Positions 1 to 10,547 are shown, numbered from the stretch's first letter. The stretch: DNA of 64,000 nucleotides from Luteithermobacter gelatinilyticus (GCF_005849285.1 NZ_CP040517.1:812501-876500), one strand, 5' to 3'. Notes: a model not told the origin generated them from the letters alone. Program-made: numbers and translations.

Positions 1-49
1 GCTGGCGGAGCTGTCCCCCTCGGCCAGCCCGGGAGGAGAAACCCCATGA
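1..49 (+). CDS. C-terminal end of upstream cell-wall gene (probable murE), partial
   Basis: Frame 2 is open from the window edge to a TGA at 47-49 and encodes about 15 residues ending GGETP. Its stop overlaps the murF start codon as ATGA, the junction type seen throughout this cluster. In dcw clusters the gene before murF is normally murE, so this is inferred to be the MurE tail (UDP-MurNAc-tripeptide synthetase). The visible residues are too few to prove it. Confidence 0.5.
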   Translation, partial: LAELSPSASPGGETP

Positions 50-1521
50 CCGAAGTTGTCGATGAAACCGCCCTGTGGACGTCCCGGGAACTGGGGCGGG
101 TGCTGGGGAGTGACGTCCGGGCGCAGTGGGACTGTCAGGGCATTTCCATCGACAGCCGTACGCTTAAGCGGGGGGATCTGTTTTTTGCGTTGTCAGGTCC
201 GCATTTCGACGGTCATGATTATGTGGCAGAAGTGTTTGAGAAGGGAGCGGCAGGAGCGGTGGTCAGCAAGCCCGTTGCTGGCGCTGATCCGGCCCGTCTG
301 CTGATGGTGAAGGATGTGCGCGCGGCGCTGGTGATGCTGGGCAGGGCGGGGCGCGATCGGGTGGAGGCGCCGGTTATTGCGGTCACCGGTAGTGTTGGCA
401 AGACCGGAGTCAAGGAAGCGCTGCGTCTGGCGCTGGGGCGTGACAAAAAAACTCATGCCAGCATCTTAAGCTACAACAATGAGATCGGCGTACCGTTGTC
501 CTTGGCGCGCATGCCCCGGGATGCGGCCTATGGTGTTTTTGAGCTGGGCATGAACCACAAGGGGGAGCTGAAAGAGCTGGTCAGACTGGTGCGGCCCCAT
601 GTGGCGATTGTGACCACAGTCGAACTGGCTCATAGCGAATTTTTTGAAAGCGTGGAAGAGATTGCCGACGCCAAGGCCGAAATCTTTACCGCCATGACAG
701 GGCCGGGGGTGGCTCTTCTCAATCGGGACAATGATCAGTACGGCCGGCTGCGGCAACGAGCCGAACAGGTCGGCGTGAACAAAATTGTTTCTTTCGGCAG
801 CACGCCGGAAGCGGATATCCATATTCTGGAGCAGGTTCTTGAGGAAACACAAAGCATCGTGACCGCCAATGTGAACGGCAAAATCATGACCTACAGGATT
901 GGTCTGGCGGGGCAGCACTGGGTTCTGAATTCGTTGGCAGTGCTGGGCGCTGTGGATCAGGTGGGGGGAGACCTGGGCCTTGCGGGATTGGCGCTGGCGG
1001 AAATGGCGCCGCTCAAGGGGCGCGGTCAGCGCCACAGAATTCCCCTACGCCCGGAGAAAGGCACCGACAGGGGCAGGACTACAGGCGATGAGGCTGCCTT
1101 TGTGCTGATTGATGAGAGTTATAACGCCAATCCGGCATCCATGCGGGCCGCTCTGGCCAGCCAGGGACAGATCACCCCCGCTTCGCAGGGGCGGCGTATC
1201 GCCGTGCTTGGGGATATGGCAGAACTGGGATCCGAAAGTGCCGCGCTGCATGCGGCCCTGGCGGACGCTGTTAGCGCTGCGGGCATAGAGCGGCTCTATC
1301 TGATAGGAACAGACATGAGGCATCTGGGCCGGGTGCTGGAAGATAAAATGTTTGTTGCGCATTTTGATACGATTGAGGATCTGGCGCAGGCCCTGGACGC
1401 TGATTTGCGCTGTGACGATGTGGTCATGGTAAAGGGCTCCAATGCCAGCGGCATGTTCCGACTGGTGGAAAGAATGCTGGACATGACGTCACCGAATGTG
1501 AAAAAAGCGACCAACGGGTAA
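46..1521 (+). CDS. murF: UDP-MurNAc-tripeptide:D-Ala-D-Ala ligase MurF
   Basis: MurF adds the D-Ala-D-Ala dipeptide to UDP-MurNAc-tripeptide in the cytoplasm, using ATP, the last step of the soluble precursor. The 491-residue product shows the Mur ligase plan. The N-terminal substrate domain contains SIDSRTLKRGDLFFAL. The ATP-binding loop is TGSVGKT (about residues 114-120), followed by SYNNEIGVPLSL and ELGMNHKGEL in the central domain. The C-terminal domain has DESYNANPASM and LGDMAELG. A strong GGAGGAG ribosome site precedes the ATG, which overlaps the preceding stop. Length is slightly above the usual 450-480. mraY follows after 44 bases, so it is probably in one transcript with its neighbours. 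Confidence 0.96.
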   Translation: MTEVVDETALWTSRELGRVLGSDVRAQWDCQGISIDSRTLKRGDLFFALSGPHFDGHDYVAEVFEKGAAGAVVSKPVAGADPARLLMVKDVRAALVMLGRAGRDRVEAPVIAVTGSVGKTGVKEALRLALGRDKKTHASILSYNNEIGVPLSLARMPRDAAYGVFELGMNHKGELKELVRLVRPHVAIVTTVELAHSEFFESVEEIADAKAEIFTAMTGPGVALLNRDNDQYGRLRQRAEQVGVNKIVSFGSTPEADIHILEQVLEETQSIVTANVNGKIMTYRIGLAGQHWVLNSLAVLGAVDQVGGDLGLAGLALAEMAPLKGRGQRHRIPLRPEKGTDRGRTTGDEAAFVLIDESYNANPASMRAALASQGQITPASQGRRIAVLGDMAELGSESAALHAALADAVSAAGIERLYLIGTDMRHLGRVLEDKMFVAHFDTIEDLAQALDADLRCDDVVMVKGSNASGMFRLVERMLDMTSPNVKKATNG

Positions 1522-1565
1522 ACCCGTTTCAGCTTCGGGACGACGAACAGGAAAAGACATAAGGC

Positions 1566-2654
1566 ATGCTGTATAACTTTTTATATCCTTTGAGCGATGA
1601 TTTCGGACTGTTCAATCTGTTCAGATATTTGACGTTCCGGACGGGTGGGGCGTTGTTCACCGCGTTTTTGATCAGTTTCCTGTGCGGACCGTCGCTCATA
1701 GGCTGGTTAAGAAAGAAACAGAAAAAAGGGCAACCCATCCGCGATGACGGACCGGAAAGCCATCTACTGACCAAGCAGGGCACGCCCACCATGGGTGGTT
1801 TCCTGATCCTGTTGGGCCTTACGGTGGGCACAGTATTGTGGGCGGATCTCAGCAATCCTTATGTCTGGGCCTGTCTGGTGGTTACCACCGGTTTCGGGGT
1901 GATCGGTTTCATGGATGACTACCGCAAAGTGACCCGATCCAGTTCCGCCGGCGTTCCCGGCCGCGTCAAGCTTATCCTGGAAATTATTGTGTCTTTGGGT
2001 GCCGTGTTGATCATTATGAATGCCGCGGAACAGGACATTCGTGATGTCCTGGCCGTGCCGTTTTTCAAATCGGTGATGATTAATCTGGGTTGGGTAATGA
2101 TCCCTTTTGCCATGTTTATTATTGTCGGCGCCTCCAACAGCGTCAATCTGACGGATGGCCTGGATGGCTTGGCGATCATGCCGGTGATCATCGCCTCGGG
2201 GACCTTTGCCCTGATTGCCTATCTGGTGGGCAACAGCATCTATGCCGATTACCTACAGCTGATTTATGTGCCGGGAGCGGGGGAACTCGCGGTGTTCAGT
2301 GCTGCCATTATCGGGGCGGGGCTTGGTTTTCTCTGGTACAATGCACCCCCCGCCATGGTGTTTATGGGCGATACTGGCAGTCTGGCCCTTGGGGGGGCGC
2401 TGGGCAGCATCGCGGTTATCATCAAACATGAAATCGTGCTGGCGATTGTGGGAGGGCTGTTTGTGCTGGAAACCGTGTCGGTCATCGTGCAGGTAATCTC
2501 TTTCAAGATAACCGGCCGGCGGGTGTTCCGTATGGCGCCAATTCATCATCACTTTGAACAAAAGGGCTGGGCCGAGCCGACCATTGTGATCCGTTTCTGG
2601 ATCATTGCGGTGTTATTGGCGCTGTTAGGGTTGGCCACGCTGAAGCTGCGTTAG
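1566..2654 (+). CDS. mraY: Phospho-MurNAc-pentapeptide transferase MraY
   Basis: MraY moves phospho-MurNAc-pentapeptide from UDP to undecaprenyl phosphate on the inner face of the cytoplasmic membrane, giving lipid I. The 362-residue protein is strongly hydrophobic with about ten membrane segments. It carries the family signatures [13 protein letters not shown] (the DDxxK-type active-site motif), [22 protein letters not shown] and the late histidine-rich loop APIHHHFE. Length and motif order are normal for the family. It lies 44 bases after murF and 36 bases before ftsW. Confidence 0.97.
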   Translation: MLYNFLYPLSDDFGLFNLFRYLTFRTGGALFTAFLISFLCGPSLIGWLRKKQKKGQPIRDDGPESHLLTKQGTPTMGGFLILLGLTVGTVLWADLSNPYVWACLVVTTGFGVIGFMDDYRKVTRSSSAGVPGRVKLILEIIVSLGAVLIIMNAAEQDIRDVLAVPFFKSVMINLGWVMIPFAMFIIVGASNSVNLTDGLDGLAIMPVIIASGTFALIAYLVGNSIYADYLQLIYVPGAGELAVFSAAIIGAGLGFLWYNAPPAMVFMGDTGSLALGGALGSIAVIIKHEIVLAIVGGLFVLETVSVIVQVISFKITGRRVFRMAPIHHHFEQKGWAEPTIVIRFWIIAVLLALLGLATLKLR

Positions 2655-2690
2655 GCAGGGAAGAACAGAGGAGCAGGAGACGATAAGGGA

Positions 2691-3839
2691 ATGAATATTT
2701 TTTCCCGTACCGATACAAGCCTATTGAGCGACTGGTGGTGGACGGTGGATCGCTGGCTTTTGATGTCGCTGGCCTTGCTCATTGGTCTGGGAATCCTCAT
2801 GACCTTCGGGGCCAGCCCGGCCATTGCCGAAAAGTTGGGGCTGGACAGTTTTCATTTCGTCCGTCGCCAGCTGGCCTTCCTGGTCGTCTCACTGATTGCC
2901 ATGTTCGGTATTTCCCTGTTGTCTCCGCTCAGTGTGCGACGGTTCGGGGTTCTATTGTTTCTTGTCTGTCTCGGACTTCTGGTGCTCACCCATTTCATCG
3001 GGGCAGAGGCCAAAGGCGCACGCCGCTGGATCAGGATGGGCAGTTTCACGCTTCAGGCCTCTGAATTTATCAAGCCGGCCTTTATCATTGTGAGCGCCTG
3101 GATGTTTGCCGAGGCCCACAAAAGTCCTGGTTTCCCGGGGTGGAAAATTTCCATTGGCCTGTATTGTCTTGTGGCATTTCTGTTGATCATGCAGCCGGAT
3201 GTGGGGCAGACGGTGCTGATTACAGCAGTCTGGGGGGGGATGTTTTTTATGGCGGGGCTGCCCATGATATGGGTTGGCGGCCTGATCGGGGCTGGTCTTG
3301 TGGGGCTGATTTCGGCTTATCTGTTTTTGCCTCATGTGACAAGCCGCATTGACCGTTTCCTGAATCCCGAAAGCGGGGATACCTATCAGATCGACACGGC
3401 CATGAACGCCTTCAAGAGTGGTGGTCTGTTCGGCCGTGGTCCGGGGGAAGGCGCGGTGAAAAAACTTTTGCCCGACGCCCATACGGATTTCATCTTTGCT
3501 GTGGCCGGGGAGGAATTCGGCATCATCATGTGCCTGCTGATTGTGGTGCTGTTTGCGGTGATTGTGATCCGGGGCATGGTTAACCTTTTGAAGGAAACAG
3601 ATATGTTCACCTTTCTTGCCGTGGCCGGGCTTCTGATTCAGTTCGGCCTGCAGGCGTTTATCAATCTGGGGGTCAACCTGGCGGTTTTACCCAGCAAGGG
3701 CATGACCTTGCCGTTTATCAGTTATGGCGGGTCTTCCATGCTGGCCCTGTCCCTAGGGATGGGCATGATATTGGCGCTTACCCGGCGCAACATTCATCAA
3801 ACCTGTGATCCCGCAGGGCGAGGCTGGAGGTTGGTATGA
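2691..3839 (+). CDS. ftsW: SEDS-family cell division protein FtsW
   Basis: FtsW is the septal peptidoglycan glycosyltransferase of the SEDS family and works with FtsI at the divisome. The 382-residue product has about ten hydrophobic segments and family motifs including GARRWIRMG, MQPDVGQT, GRGPGEGAVKKLLPDAHTDF (the conserved extracellular loop) and the final FISYGGSSML block. It is FtsW rather than RodA by its place between mraY and murG. Its TGA overlaps the murG ATG (ATGA at 3836-3839), suggesting translational coupling. Confidence 0.95.
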   Translation: MNIFSRTDTSLLSDWWWTVDRWLLMSLALLIGLGILMTFGASPAIAEKLGLDSFHFVRRQLAFLVVSLIAMFGISLLSPLSVRRFGVLLFLVCLGLLVLTHFIGAEAKGARRWIRMGSFTLQASEFIKPAFIIVSAWMFAEAHKSPGFPGWKISIGLYCLVAFLLIMQPDVGQTVLITAVWGGMFFMAGLPMIWVGGLIGAGLVGLISAYLFLPHVTSRIDRFLNPESGDTYQIDTAMNAFKSGGLFGRGPGEGAVKKLLPDAHTDFIFAVAGEEFGIIMCLLIVVLFAVIVIRGMVNLLKETDMFTFLAVAGLLIQFGLQAFINLGVNLAVLPSKGMTLPFISYGGSSMLALSLGMGMILALTRRNIHQTCDPAGRGWRLV

Positions 3840-5116
3840 AGCGGCGGCGCACCTCTCATATTGTGCTGGCGGCGGGGGGGACTGGCGGACACATGTTCCC
3901 GGCGCTTGCGCTGATGGAAGAGCTGGTGGCGCGTGGGCATCGGGTGAGCCTGATCACCGATGACCGGGGCCTGCGTTATAAGGATCTGTTTGACGGGGTT
4001 AAGGTGCTGAAAGTCAACAGCGCCACATTCAGCGGCCGAGGGCCGTTAGGGAAACTTGCTGCGCTGTTCAGGGTGTTGAGCGGGATTGTGGAGTCGCGAC
4101 GGATGCTTAAAAGGCTTGTCCCCGGTGTGGTGGTGGGATTTGGCGGTTATCCGTCCCTGCCGACGCTCCTGGCGGCGGTATGGAGCGGCATCCCCACCTG
4201 TCTTCATGAACAGAATGCCGTGCTGGGACGGGTCAACCGGTTTCTGGCGCGGTGGGTGGACGCCGTGGCGTTGTCGTTTGAAAAGACCCTGAAAGCCAAA
4301 TGGCACAGATATAATTATGTGGTGGTGACCGGCAACCCGGTGCGCCGGGAAATTATTGAGCTTGGGGACAAGGCCTATCCGCCCATTGGCGACGACCGTA
4401 TTTTCCGTATTCTGGTCATTGGCGGCAGTCAGGGCGCGTCTATTTTCAGCGATGTTGTGCCCGCGGCCATTTCCATTCTGCCCCGGGCGTTACAACGACG
4501 CTTGCAGATCACCCAGCAATGCCGTGAAGAAGACATCGCCGCCGTGCGCGAAATTTACGCCAAAACAAAAATCGCGGTGGAACTTTCGACCTTTATTTCC
4601 AATCTTCCGGAGTGTATGGAATGGGCCCATCTGGTGATTGGGCGGGCCGGGGCCTCGACCATTGCGGAATTGACGGCGGCCGGCCGGCCGGCTGTTCTGG
4701 TGCCCTATCCCCATGCCACCGATGATCACCAGATGGAAAATGCCCGGGAAATGGTGGTGGCCGGCGGGGCCTGGCTTTTCCATCAGAAGGAATTCAATCC
4801 CAGTGAACTGGCCAAGACCCTGCAACGTCTGGCCAAACGGCCGCGGGATGTGTGGCGGGCGGCGGAAGACGCCCGCAGGGTCGGCAAACCCTATGCCACT
4901 AAGGATCTGGGCGACCTGGTGGAACGCCTGGCTTTGGTGCAGGGAGATGCCAGGGTGATCCGGGTGAATGAGGTCGCCTTACGGCCCGCACCGCGGCAGG
5001 AGACGGAGACAGGGGAGGTGCCCTCCGCCCTCGCGGTTGAGGAACAGCAGGCTGATCCGGAAAAACAGGAACAGAAAGTAATTAAGAACCCTTTGCGGGC
5101 GAGAAGACAGACATGA
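3836..5116 (+). CDS. murG: UDP-GlcNAc:lipid I N-acetylglucosaminyltransferase MurG
   Basis: MurG adds GlcNAc to lipid I at the inner membrane face to make lipid II. The N-terminal [13 protein letters not shown] loop, the [12 protein letters not shown] segment, GGSQGA and the donor-site RAGASTIAE plus [11 protein letters not shown] are all present in order. The catalytic part ends near residue 370. The protein then runs on for roughly 55 residues rich in Glu, Gln and Pro, ending in a basic stretch, so at 426 residues it is longer than the usual 355-370. It overlaps ftsW before it and murC after it by four bases each. Confidence 0.96.
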   Translation: MKRRRTSHIVLAAGGTGGHMFPALALMEELVARGHRVSLITDDRGLRYKDLFDGVKVLKVNSATFSGRGPLGKLAALFRVLSGIVESRRMLKRLVPGVVVGFGGYPSLPTLLAAVWSGIPTCLHEQNAVLGRVNRFLARWVDAVALSFEKTLKAKWHRYNYVVVTGNPVRREIIELGDKAYPPIGDDRIFRILVIGGSQGASIFSDVVPAAISILPRALQRRLQITQQCREEDIAAVREIYAKTKIAVELSTFISNLPECMEWAHLVIGRAGASTIAELTAAGRPAVLVPYPHATDDHQMENAREMVVAGGAWLFHQKEFNPSELAKTLQRLAKRPRDVWRAAEDARRVGKPYATKDLGDLVERLALVQGDARVIRVNEVALRPAPRQETETGEVPSALAVEEQQADPEKQEQKVIKNPLRARRQT

Positions 5117-6570
5117 CAAAACAACGGCGGTCCCAAACCATCAAACACTCTACGATCAAACACCCCATTGAGATCGGTACCCTGCATTTTGTCGGCATCG
5201 GCGGCATCGGCATGAGCGGCATTGCCGAAGTGATGCATAATTTCGGTTACAAAGTGCAGGGCAGCGACATCGCTGAAAACGCCAATGTCAAACGCCTGCG
5301 GGCCTTGGGCATTAAGGTCATGATCGGACAGAAAGAGGAAAACCTTGATGGTGCATGGGGTATTGTGGTTTCTTCCGCCATCCGTCCGGACAATGCGGAG
5401 ATGGTGGCCGCGCGGGCGCGCAAGATGCCGGTTATTCGCCGGGCTGAAATGCTGGCCGAACTGATGCGTCTGAAATGGTGCATTTCTGTTGCCGGCACCC
5501 ATGGCAAAACCACCACCACCTCGATGATTGCTGCAGTTTTGGATACGGCTGGTTTTGATCCGACGGTCATTAACGGCGGTATCATAAATGCCTATGGCAC
5601 CAATGCGCGCCTGGGTGAGGGGGACTGGATGGTGGTGGAGGCGGATGAATCCGATGGCACCTTTGTCAAATTGCCCGCAACCATTGCCGTGGTCACCAAT
5701 ATTGATCCGGAGCACCTGGATTTTTACGGGGATTTCGAAACCGAGAAAGAAGCGTTCCGGACCTTTGTGGAAAATGTGCCTTTTTATGGTTTTGCCGCCA
5801 TGTGTATTGATCATCCGGAGGTGCAGGCCCTGATCGGACGCATCAATGACCGCAAGATCGTGACTTTCGGTTTTAGCCCGCAAGCGGATGTGCGGGCCCG
5901 TAATCTGGAATTTTCCGGCGGGGCGGCGCATTTCGATGTGGAAATCAGCGACCGGTACCGGGATGACAGCCTGGAAATCAGGGATATGGTCCTGCCCATG
6001 CCGGGCCGGCACAATGTGCTGAATGCCCTGGCCGCCATCGCAGTGGCCACTGAAATGGGATTGGGTGCGGATATTATTCGTCGGGCTTTTGCGGCTTTTT
6101 CCGGGGTTCGACGGCGCTTTACCCGTGTGGGAGAAGTGGCGGGGGTCACAATTGTGGATGATTATGCGCATCATCCGGTGGAAATCTCCTCGGTCCTTGG
6201 GGCCGCGCGGGAAGCGTTTGAGGGGCGGGTCATCGCTGTGGTGCAGCCGCATCGCTATTCCCGGTTGAAAAGTCTGTTTGAGGAATTCTGCGCCTGTTTC
6301 AATAATGCGGATATGGTGTATGTCGCCCCGGTATATGAGGCCGGAGAAAAGCCGATCGAGGGTGCTGATCGTGACAGCCTGGTGGAAGGGTTAAGGCGTT
6401 TTGGTCACCGCCAGGTGATGCCTTTTGACGCTCCAGAAGAGTTGCCGGATCTATTGGGACAGGTTATCGAAACCGGCGATATTGTCATTTTTCTCGGGGC
6501 GGGCACCATTACCCAGTGGGCGTATGGTTTACCGGAAAAACTTGCCGCAGTGCTGGAGGGCAATGCCTGA
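5113..6570 (+). CDS. murC: UDP-MurNAc:L-alanine ligase MurC
   Basis: MurC is the cytoplasmic ATP-dependent ligase that starts the stem peptide by joining L-Ala to UDP-MurNAc. The 485-residue protein shows the glycine-rich [14 protein letters not shown] near residue 30, the ATP loop [12 protein letters not shown] (about 127-138), the EADESDGTF metal-site region, [12 protein letters not shown], and the C-terminal [10 protein letters not shown] and QPHRYSR motifs. The start overlaps the murG stop (ATGA) and the stop overlaps the murB start (TGATG at 6568-6572). Confidence 0.97.
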   Translation: MTKQRRSQTIKHSTIKHPIEIGTLHFVGIGGIGMSGIAEVMHNFGYKVQGSDIAENANVKRLRALGIKVMIGQKEENLDGAWGIVVSSAIRPDNAEMVAARARKMPVIRRAEMLAELMRLKWCISVAGTHGKTTTTSMIAAVLDTAGFDPTVINGGIINAYGTNARLGEGDWMVVEADESDGTFVKLPATIAVVTNIDPEHLDFYGDFETEKEAFRTFVENVPFYGFAAMCIDHPEVQALIGRINDRKIVTFGFSPQADVRARNLEFSGGAAHFDVEISDRYRDDSLEIRDMVLPMPGRHNVLNALAAIAVATEMGLGADIIRRAFAAFSGVRRRFTRVGEVAGVTIVDDYAHHPVEISSVLGAAREAFEGRVIAVVQPHRYSRLKSLFEEFCACFNNADMVYVAPVYEAGEKPIEGADRDSLVEGLRRFGHRQVMPFDAPEELPDLLGQVIETGDIVIFLGAGTITQWAYGLPEKLAAVLEGNA

Positions 6571-7502
6571 TGCAGCCGATAAAGATCATAGCGGATAACT
6601 GGTGGAGCAGCCTGCCTGACGTTCGCGGACGTTATGAATTCGACGTGCCGCTGGCCCGGCATACCTGGTTCAGGGTGGGCGGGCCGGCGCGGGTTCTGTT
6701 TACGCCCGAAGATCCGGCGGACCTGATGAAATTCTTGAGCGAGCTTGACCCGCAGGTGCCCATTATGCCGCTGGGCGTCGGGTCAAACCTGCTGATCCGG
6801 GATGGTGGTTTTGATGGAGTGGTGATCCGGTTCGGTAAAAAATTTGCCACCATCGAGGTCCAGGAGGATAAGATTATCGCCGGGGCGGGAGCGCCGGATA
6901 TCGCGGTGGCTGCCGCGGCCCGGAACGCGCATCTCAAGGGGTTGGAATTCCTGCGTGGCATCCCGGGTACCATTGGCGGAGCCGTGCGCATGAATGCCGG
7001 CGCCTATGGGCGGGAAATGGCTGATGTTCTGGTTTCTGTGGAGGCGGTTGATCGCCACGGGCAGCGACATCAGCTGAGGGCAGAAGAGATGGGTTTCACA
7101 TATCGTCATTGTGCCGTTTCGGAAGAGCTGATTTTTATGTCCGGCACATTGCGCGGCGCCCCGGGCATGCGCGAAGAGATCGACCGGAGGATGAAGGAAA
7201 TAGCCGAGGCCCGTGAGGAAAGCCAGCCGCTCAGAACGCGTACCGGTGGCAGCACCTTTAAAAACCCGGAAGGGCGCAAGGCCTGGAAGCTGGTGGACGA
7301 GGCGGGCTGTCGGGGGTTGCGCGTTGGTGGGGCGCAGGTATCGGAAAAACACTGTAATTTCCTCATCAATCTGGGGTCGGCCACGGCCCGGGATCTGGAG
7401 GAACTGGGTGAGGAAGTCCGCCGCCGGGTCAAGCAGACCAGCGGCGTTGATCTGGAATGGGAAATCCGCATTGTCGGCACGGCACGGGGAGAGGTGTCAT
7501 GA
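6570..7502 (+). CDS. murB: UDP-N-acetylenolpyruvoylglucosamine reductase MurB
   Basis: MurB is the FAD/NADPH enzyme that reduces UDP-GlcNAc-enolpyruvate to UDP-MurNAc. Motifs seen: RVGGPARVLF, GVGSNLLIRDGGF and GTIGGAVRMNAGAYG of the FAD-binding domain, then GGSTFKNPEGRKAW, which carries the catalytic serine region. The open frame extends 18 codons upstream inside murC. The ATG at 6570 was chosen because it overlaps the murC stop and has GGAGGG about 10 bases upstream, giving 310 residues. Confidence 0.94.
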   Translation: MQPIKIIADNWWSSLPDVRGRYEFDVPLARHTWFRVGGPARVLFTPEDPADLMKFLSELDPQVPIMPLGVGSNLLIRDGGFDGVVIRFGKKFATIEVQEDKIIAGAGAPDIAVAAAARNAHLKGLEFLRGIPGTIGGAVRMNAGAYGREMADVLVSVEAVDRHGQRHQLRAEEMGFTYRHCAVSEELIFMSGTLRGAPGMREEIDRRMKEIAEAREESQPLRTRTGGSTFKNPEGRKAWKLVDEAGCRGLRVGGAQVSEKHCNFLINLGSATARDLEELGEEVRRRVKQTSGVDLEWEIRIVGTARGEVS

Positions 7503-8413
7503 CAAAACATGTGGCGGTGCTCAAAGGCGGCTGGTCCGCCGAACGGGAAGTGTCTCTGGTCAGCGGGGCGGCTGTGGCCAAGGCGTTACGGGCGGGCGGA
7601 TACAAGGTCACGGAAATTGACGTTGAACCGGATATTGCTGACGTGCTTGCCGATCTAAAACCGGATGTGGTGTTTAATGCCCTGCATGGCCGTTGGGGCG
7701 AAGATGGTTGTATTCAGGGCATTCTTGAAATTCTGGGATTGCCTTATACCCATTCCGGGGTGACGGCTTCGGCTGTGGCGATGGACAAGATCCTGTCCAA
7801 GAAACTGTTTCGCACGGTGGGGATTCCCTGTGCAGAGGACAGACTGGTGACAAGAGAGGAACTGTTTGCCGCCGACCCGCTACCGCGTCCCTTTGTGGTC
7901 AAGCCCTTTAATGAAGGCTCCAGCGTCGGGGTGGTGATTGTTCAGGATGGCACGAACCTGTCGCCGCAGATGCCCGGTCCGTGGCAGAGCTGCGAGCGGT
8001 TGATGGTGGAACAATATATTGCCGGACGGGAACTGACTGTTTCTGTCATGGGGGCTCAGGCGCTGGCCGTGACCGAATTGCGTCCTCATGAGGGTTTTTA
8101 CGATTATGACGCCAAATATAAGGAGGGCAAAACCGATCACCTGCTTCCGGCGCCGCTTTCTGAAACCCTGACCGCAGAAATTATGGAGATGGCCGAAAAG
8201 GCGCATGAGGTCCTGGGGTGTCGGGGGGTGAGCCGGGCCGATTTTCGCCTGGAAGACAAACCTGATGGCGACGGCGTGCCCCATATCCTAGAGGTGAATA
8301 CTCAGCCGGGCATGACGCCTTTATCATTGGTGCCGGAACAGGCCGCGCATGTGGGGATCGGATTTGAGGAACTGGTCTGCTGGATGGTGGAGGATGCGTC
8401 ATGCCATCGCTGA
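7499..8413 (+). CDS. ddl: D-alanine--D-alanine ligase
   Basis: Ddl joins two D-Ala molecules with ATP to make the dipeptide used by MurF. The ATP-grasp plan is visible: N-terminal VLKGGWSAEREVSL, NALHGRWGEDG, the PFVVKPFNEGSSVGV lysine/glycine segment, SRADFR and the late metal-binding EVNTQPGMTPLS. The start at 7499 overlaps the murB stop (ATGA); a longer frame begins 14 codons earlier. The 304-residue length fits the family. Its last 13 bases overlap ftsQ. Confidence 0.95.
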   Translation: MTKHVAVLKGGWSAEREVSLVSGAAVAKALRAGGYKVTEIDVEPDIADVLADLKPDVVFNALHGRWGEDGCIQGILEILGLPYTHSGVTASAVAMDKILSKKLFRTVGIPCAEDRLVTREELFAADPLPRPFVVKPFNEGSSVGVVIVQDGTNLSPQMPGPWQSCERLMVEQYIAGRELTVSVMGAQALAVTELRPHEGFYDYDAKYKEGKTDHLLPAPLSETLTAEIMEMAEKAHEVLGCRGVSRADFRLEDKPDGDGVPHILEVNTQPGMTPLSLVPEQAAHVGIGFEELVCWMVEDASCHR

Positions 8414-9294
8414 AAACCATTTTGCAGGAAAAATTTGCGCGCCGGAAAGGGCCGCTGAAACGCGGGGAGCGAGAAGCCCAGAGTCTCAAGCGGCGTCGGC
8501 AGAAGGACTTTCTGCGCCGGAGTTTGTCCGTTGCGGCGGGGGCGGCGGCGGTGCTGGGCGGCATTTATGCCTGGCAGAGTGGGCGACTTGCCGCCCTGAT
8601 CGAAACAACACAGACGGCACTCCATGAACGGGTTGCTGAGGCCGGCCTGGTTGTCGAAGACATTCAGGTCAGCGGGCAACAAAATACCTCTGTTGAGGAA
8701 ATCACCCGGGCGCTTGATCTTCGGCAGGGGCAGTCAATCGTGTCTGTTGACCTGAAAGCCATGCGGGATCGGGTGGAGCAGCTCGACTGGGTGCGTCGGG
8801 CGGTTATCGCCCGGGTCATGCCCAATGGGCTTTCCGTGACAATTGAAGAATATCAGCCGGCCGCCTTATGGCAGGTTGACGGGAATCTATGGATTGTGAC
8901 AGAAGACGGTCATCGCATCACAGACCAGCATTTGGCGAAATTTGCCCATTTGCCGATGGTGGTGGGCCGCGGCGCCGAAAAACACCTGGGGACTTATCTG
9001 GCGCGTCTGGCGGCGCATCCGGATCTGGCGGCCCATATTGAAACTGCCGTACGGGTCGGGCAGCGGCGATGGGATCTGCACCTGAAACAGGGGGTGACCA
9101 TTCGTCTGCCGGAACAAGACGAGGACAGAGCCTGGCGTCGGTTCCAGCGTTATGTGGAGGATCATAACATCCTGAACAGGAATATTCTGGTGGTGGATTT
9201 CCGGCAGCAGGATCGCACCATTGTGCGGCTCACGCCGGAAGAGGCGGAACGGCGGCGTCTGGCTGCCCAAAATGAAGATGAGGAAAGTATCTGA
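8401..9294 (+). CDS. ftsQ: Cell division protein FtsQ
   Basis: FtsQ is a bitopic inner-membrane divisome protein that links cytoplasmic and periplasmic division proteins. The 297-residue product has a basic cytoplasmic part (about residues 1-40), one membrane segment near 41-58, then a periplasmic POTRA domain (IQVSGQQNTSVEEITRAL) and an FtsQ beta domain (VEQLDWVRRAVIAR, YQPAALWQ). It overlaps ddl by 13 bases, and its stop is joined to the ftsA start as TGATG. Confidence 0.93.
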   Translation: MPSLKTILQEKFARRKGPLKRGEREAQSLKRRRQKDFLRRSLSVAAGAAAVLGGIYAWQSGRLAALIETTQTALHERVAEAGLVVEDIQVSGQQNTSVEEITRALDLRQGQSIVSVDLKAMRDRVEQLDWVRRAVIARVMPNGLSVTIEEYQPAALWQVDGNLWIVTEDGHRITDQHLAKFAHLPMVVGRGAEKHLGTYLARLAAHPDLAAHIETAVRVGQRRWDLHLKQGVTIRLPEQDEDRAWRRFQRYVEDHNILNRNILVVDFRQQDRTIVRLTPEEAERRRLAAQNEDEESI

Positions 9295-10547
9295 TGGCCG
9301 GAATGCGTGATAATGTCATCGCCGCTCTGGATATCGGCAGCAGCAAAATCTGTTGTTTCATCGCCCGCATCAATGATCAGGGCCGACCGCAGGTCATCGG
9401 CATCGGACACCAGGTTTCCCAAGGGCTCAAAGCGGGCACGGTTGTTGATATGGAGGAAACGGAAACCTCCATCCGTACGGCAGTGGATACGGCGGAACGC
9501 ATGGCCGGCGGCAGCCCCATTGAAAATGTCATTGTCAATATTTCTGCTGGGCACCCTGAATCCAGCCATTTTGCCGTGGATGTGGATGTGGCCGGACACC
9601 AGATCAGTGAGATGGATATTGAGCGGGTTCTGGGGGCCGCCCGGGACTATATCCGTAACGAAGATCGTTATGTGGTGCATTCCCGCCCTGCCAGCTATAC
9701 CATTGACGGGGTCGGCGGGGTGAAAAACCCGCGGGGCATGTATGGGGAAAAGCTGGGGGTGGACATGCATCTGGCCACGGTGGCGGTCAGTCCGCTTAAA
9801 AACCTTCAAACCTGTATCAACCGTTGTCATCTGAACATGGCCGGCGTGGTGCTGTCGGCTTATGCCTCGGGCCTGGCGACCATGGTGGAGGATGAGAGGG
9901 AACTGGGCAGTGTCTGTATTGATATGGGCGGGGGGCTGACCACCCTGGCCGCGTTCAAGGATGGTGAGTTTATCTATGCGGATACGGTCCCACTGGGTGG
10001 CCATCATGTCACAAGCGATATTGCCCAGGGGCTGTCTACGCCGCGTGCCAGCGCGGAACGGTTAAAAACCCTGTATGGCACCTGTTTTCCAAGGCAGGTG
10101 GTGCGTGAACAGATTGATATTGTGCAGACGGGCGATGATGGCGGCGAATACACCACTACCATCCCCCGGGCCATGCTGACCTCGATTATCGAGGCGCGGA
10201 TGGAGGAAATTTTTGAACTGGTGCGGGACCGGCTCGTAGACTCCGGTCTGGATCCATTGGTCGGGCGGCGGCTGGTGCTGACCGGTGGGGCCAGCCAGAT
10301 GAGCGGCGTTGAGGATCTGGCCAAGAAGGTTTTTGGTACGGAAAAATTTGACCGCCATGTGCGCCTGGGGCGTCCGTTGAGTGTGGACGGGTTGGCCGAT
10401 GCGACGGCCGGCCCGGTCTTTTCGACCTGCGCCGGCTTGCTGACTTATGCGGCGACGCGGCCAGAAGAGGTGCATTACCAGAAAGAAAAACAACCCTTGA
10501 TTGGTATTTTGCCGCGCATCGGGCGGTGGATCAAGGAGAATTTTTAG
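9294..10547 (+). CDS. ftsA: Cell division protein FtsA
   Basis: FtsA is the actin-like ATPase that anchors FtsZ to the membrane. The 417-residue protein begins with the phosphate-1 motif ALDIGSSKIC and shows CIDMGGGLTTLA and VLTGGASQM (phosphate 2 and adenosine motifs). It ends with the amphipathic membrane-targeting helix GILPRIGRWIKENF. The ATG at 9294 overlaps the ftsQ stop; an ATG nine bases further on is possible. It ends a tightly packed run of genes; 161 bases separate it from ftsZ. Confidence 0.96.
   Translation: MAGMRDNVIAALDIGSSKICCFIARINDQGRPQVIGIGHQVSQGLKAGTVVDMEETETSIRTAVDTAERMAGGSPIENVIVNISAGHPESSHFAVDVDVAGHQISEMDIERVLGAARDYIRNEDRYVVHSRPASYTIDGVGGVKNPRGMYGEKLGVDMHLATVAVSPLKNLQTCINRCHLNMAGVVLSAYASGLATMVEDERELGSVCIDMGGGLTTLAAFKDGEFIYADTVPLGGHHVTSDIAQGLSTPRASAERLKTLYGTCFPRQVVREQIDIVQTGDDGGEYTTTIPRAMLTSIIEARMEEIFELVRDRLVDSGLDPLVGRRLVLTGGASQMSGVEDLAKKVFGTEKFDRHVRLGRPLSVDGLADATAGPVFSTCAGLLTYAATRPEEVHYQKEKQPLIGILPRIGRWIKENF

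Noticed and set aside
4891-6252. 453-codon minus-strand frame over murG and murC
   Set aside because: Antisense shadow of murC; no domain and atypical composition.
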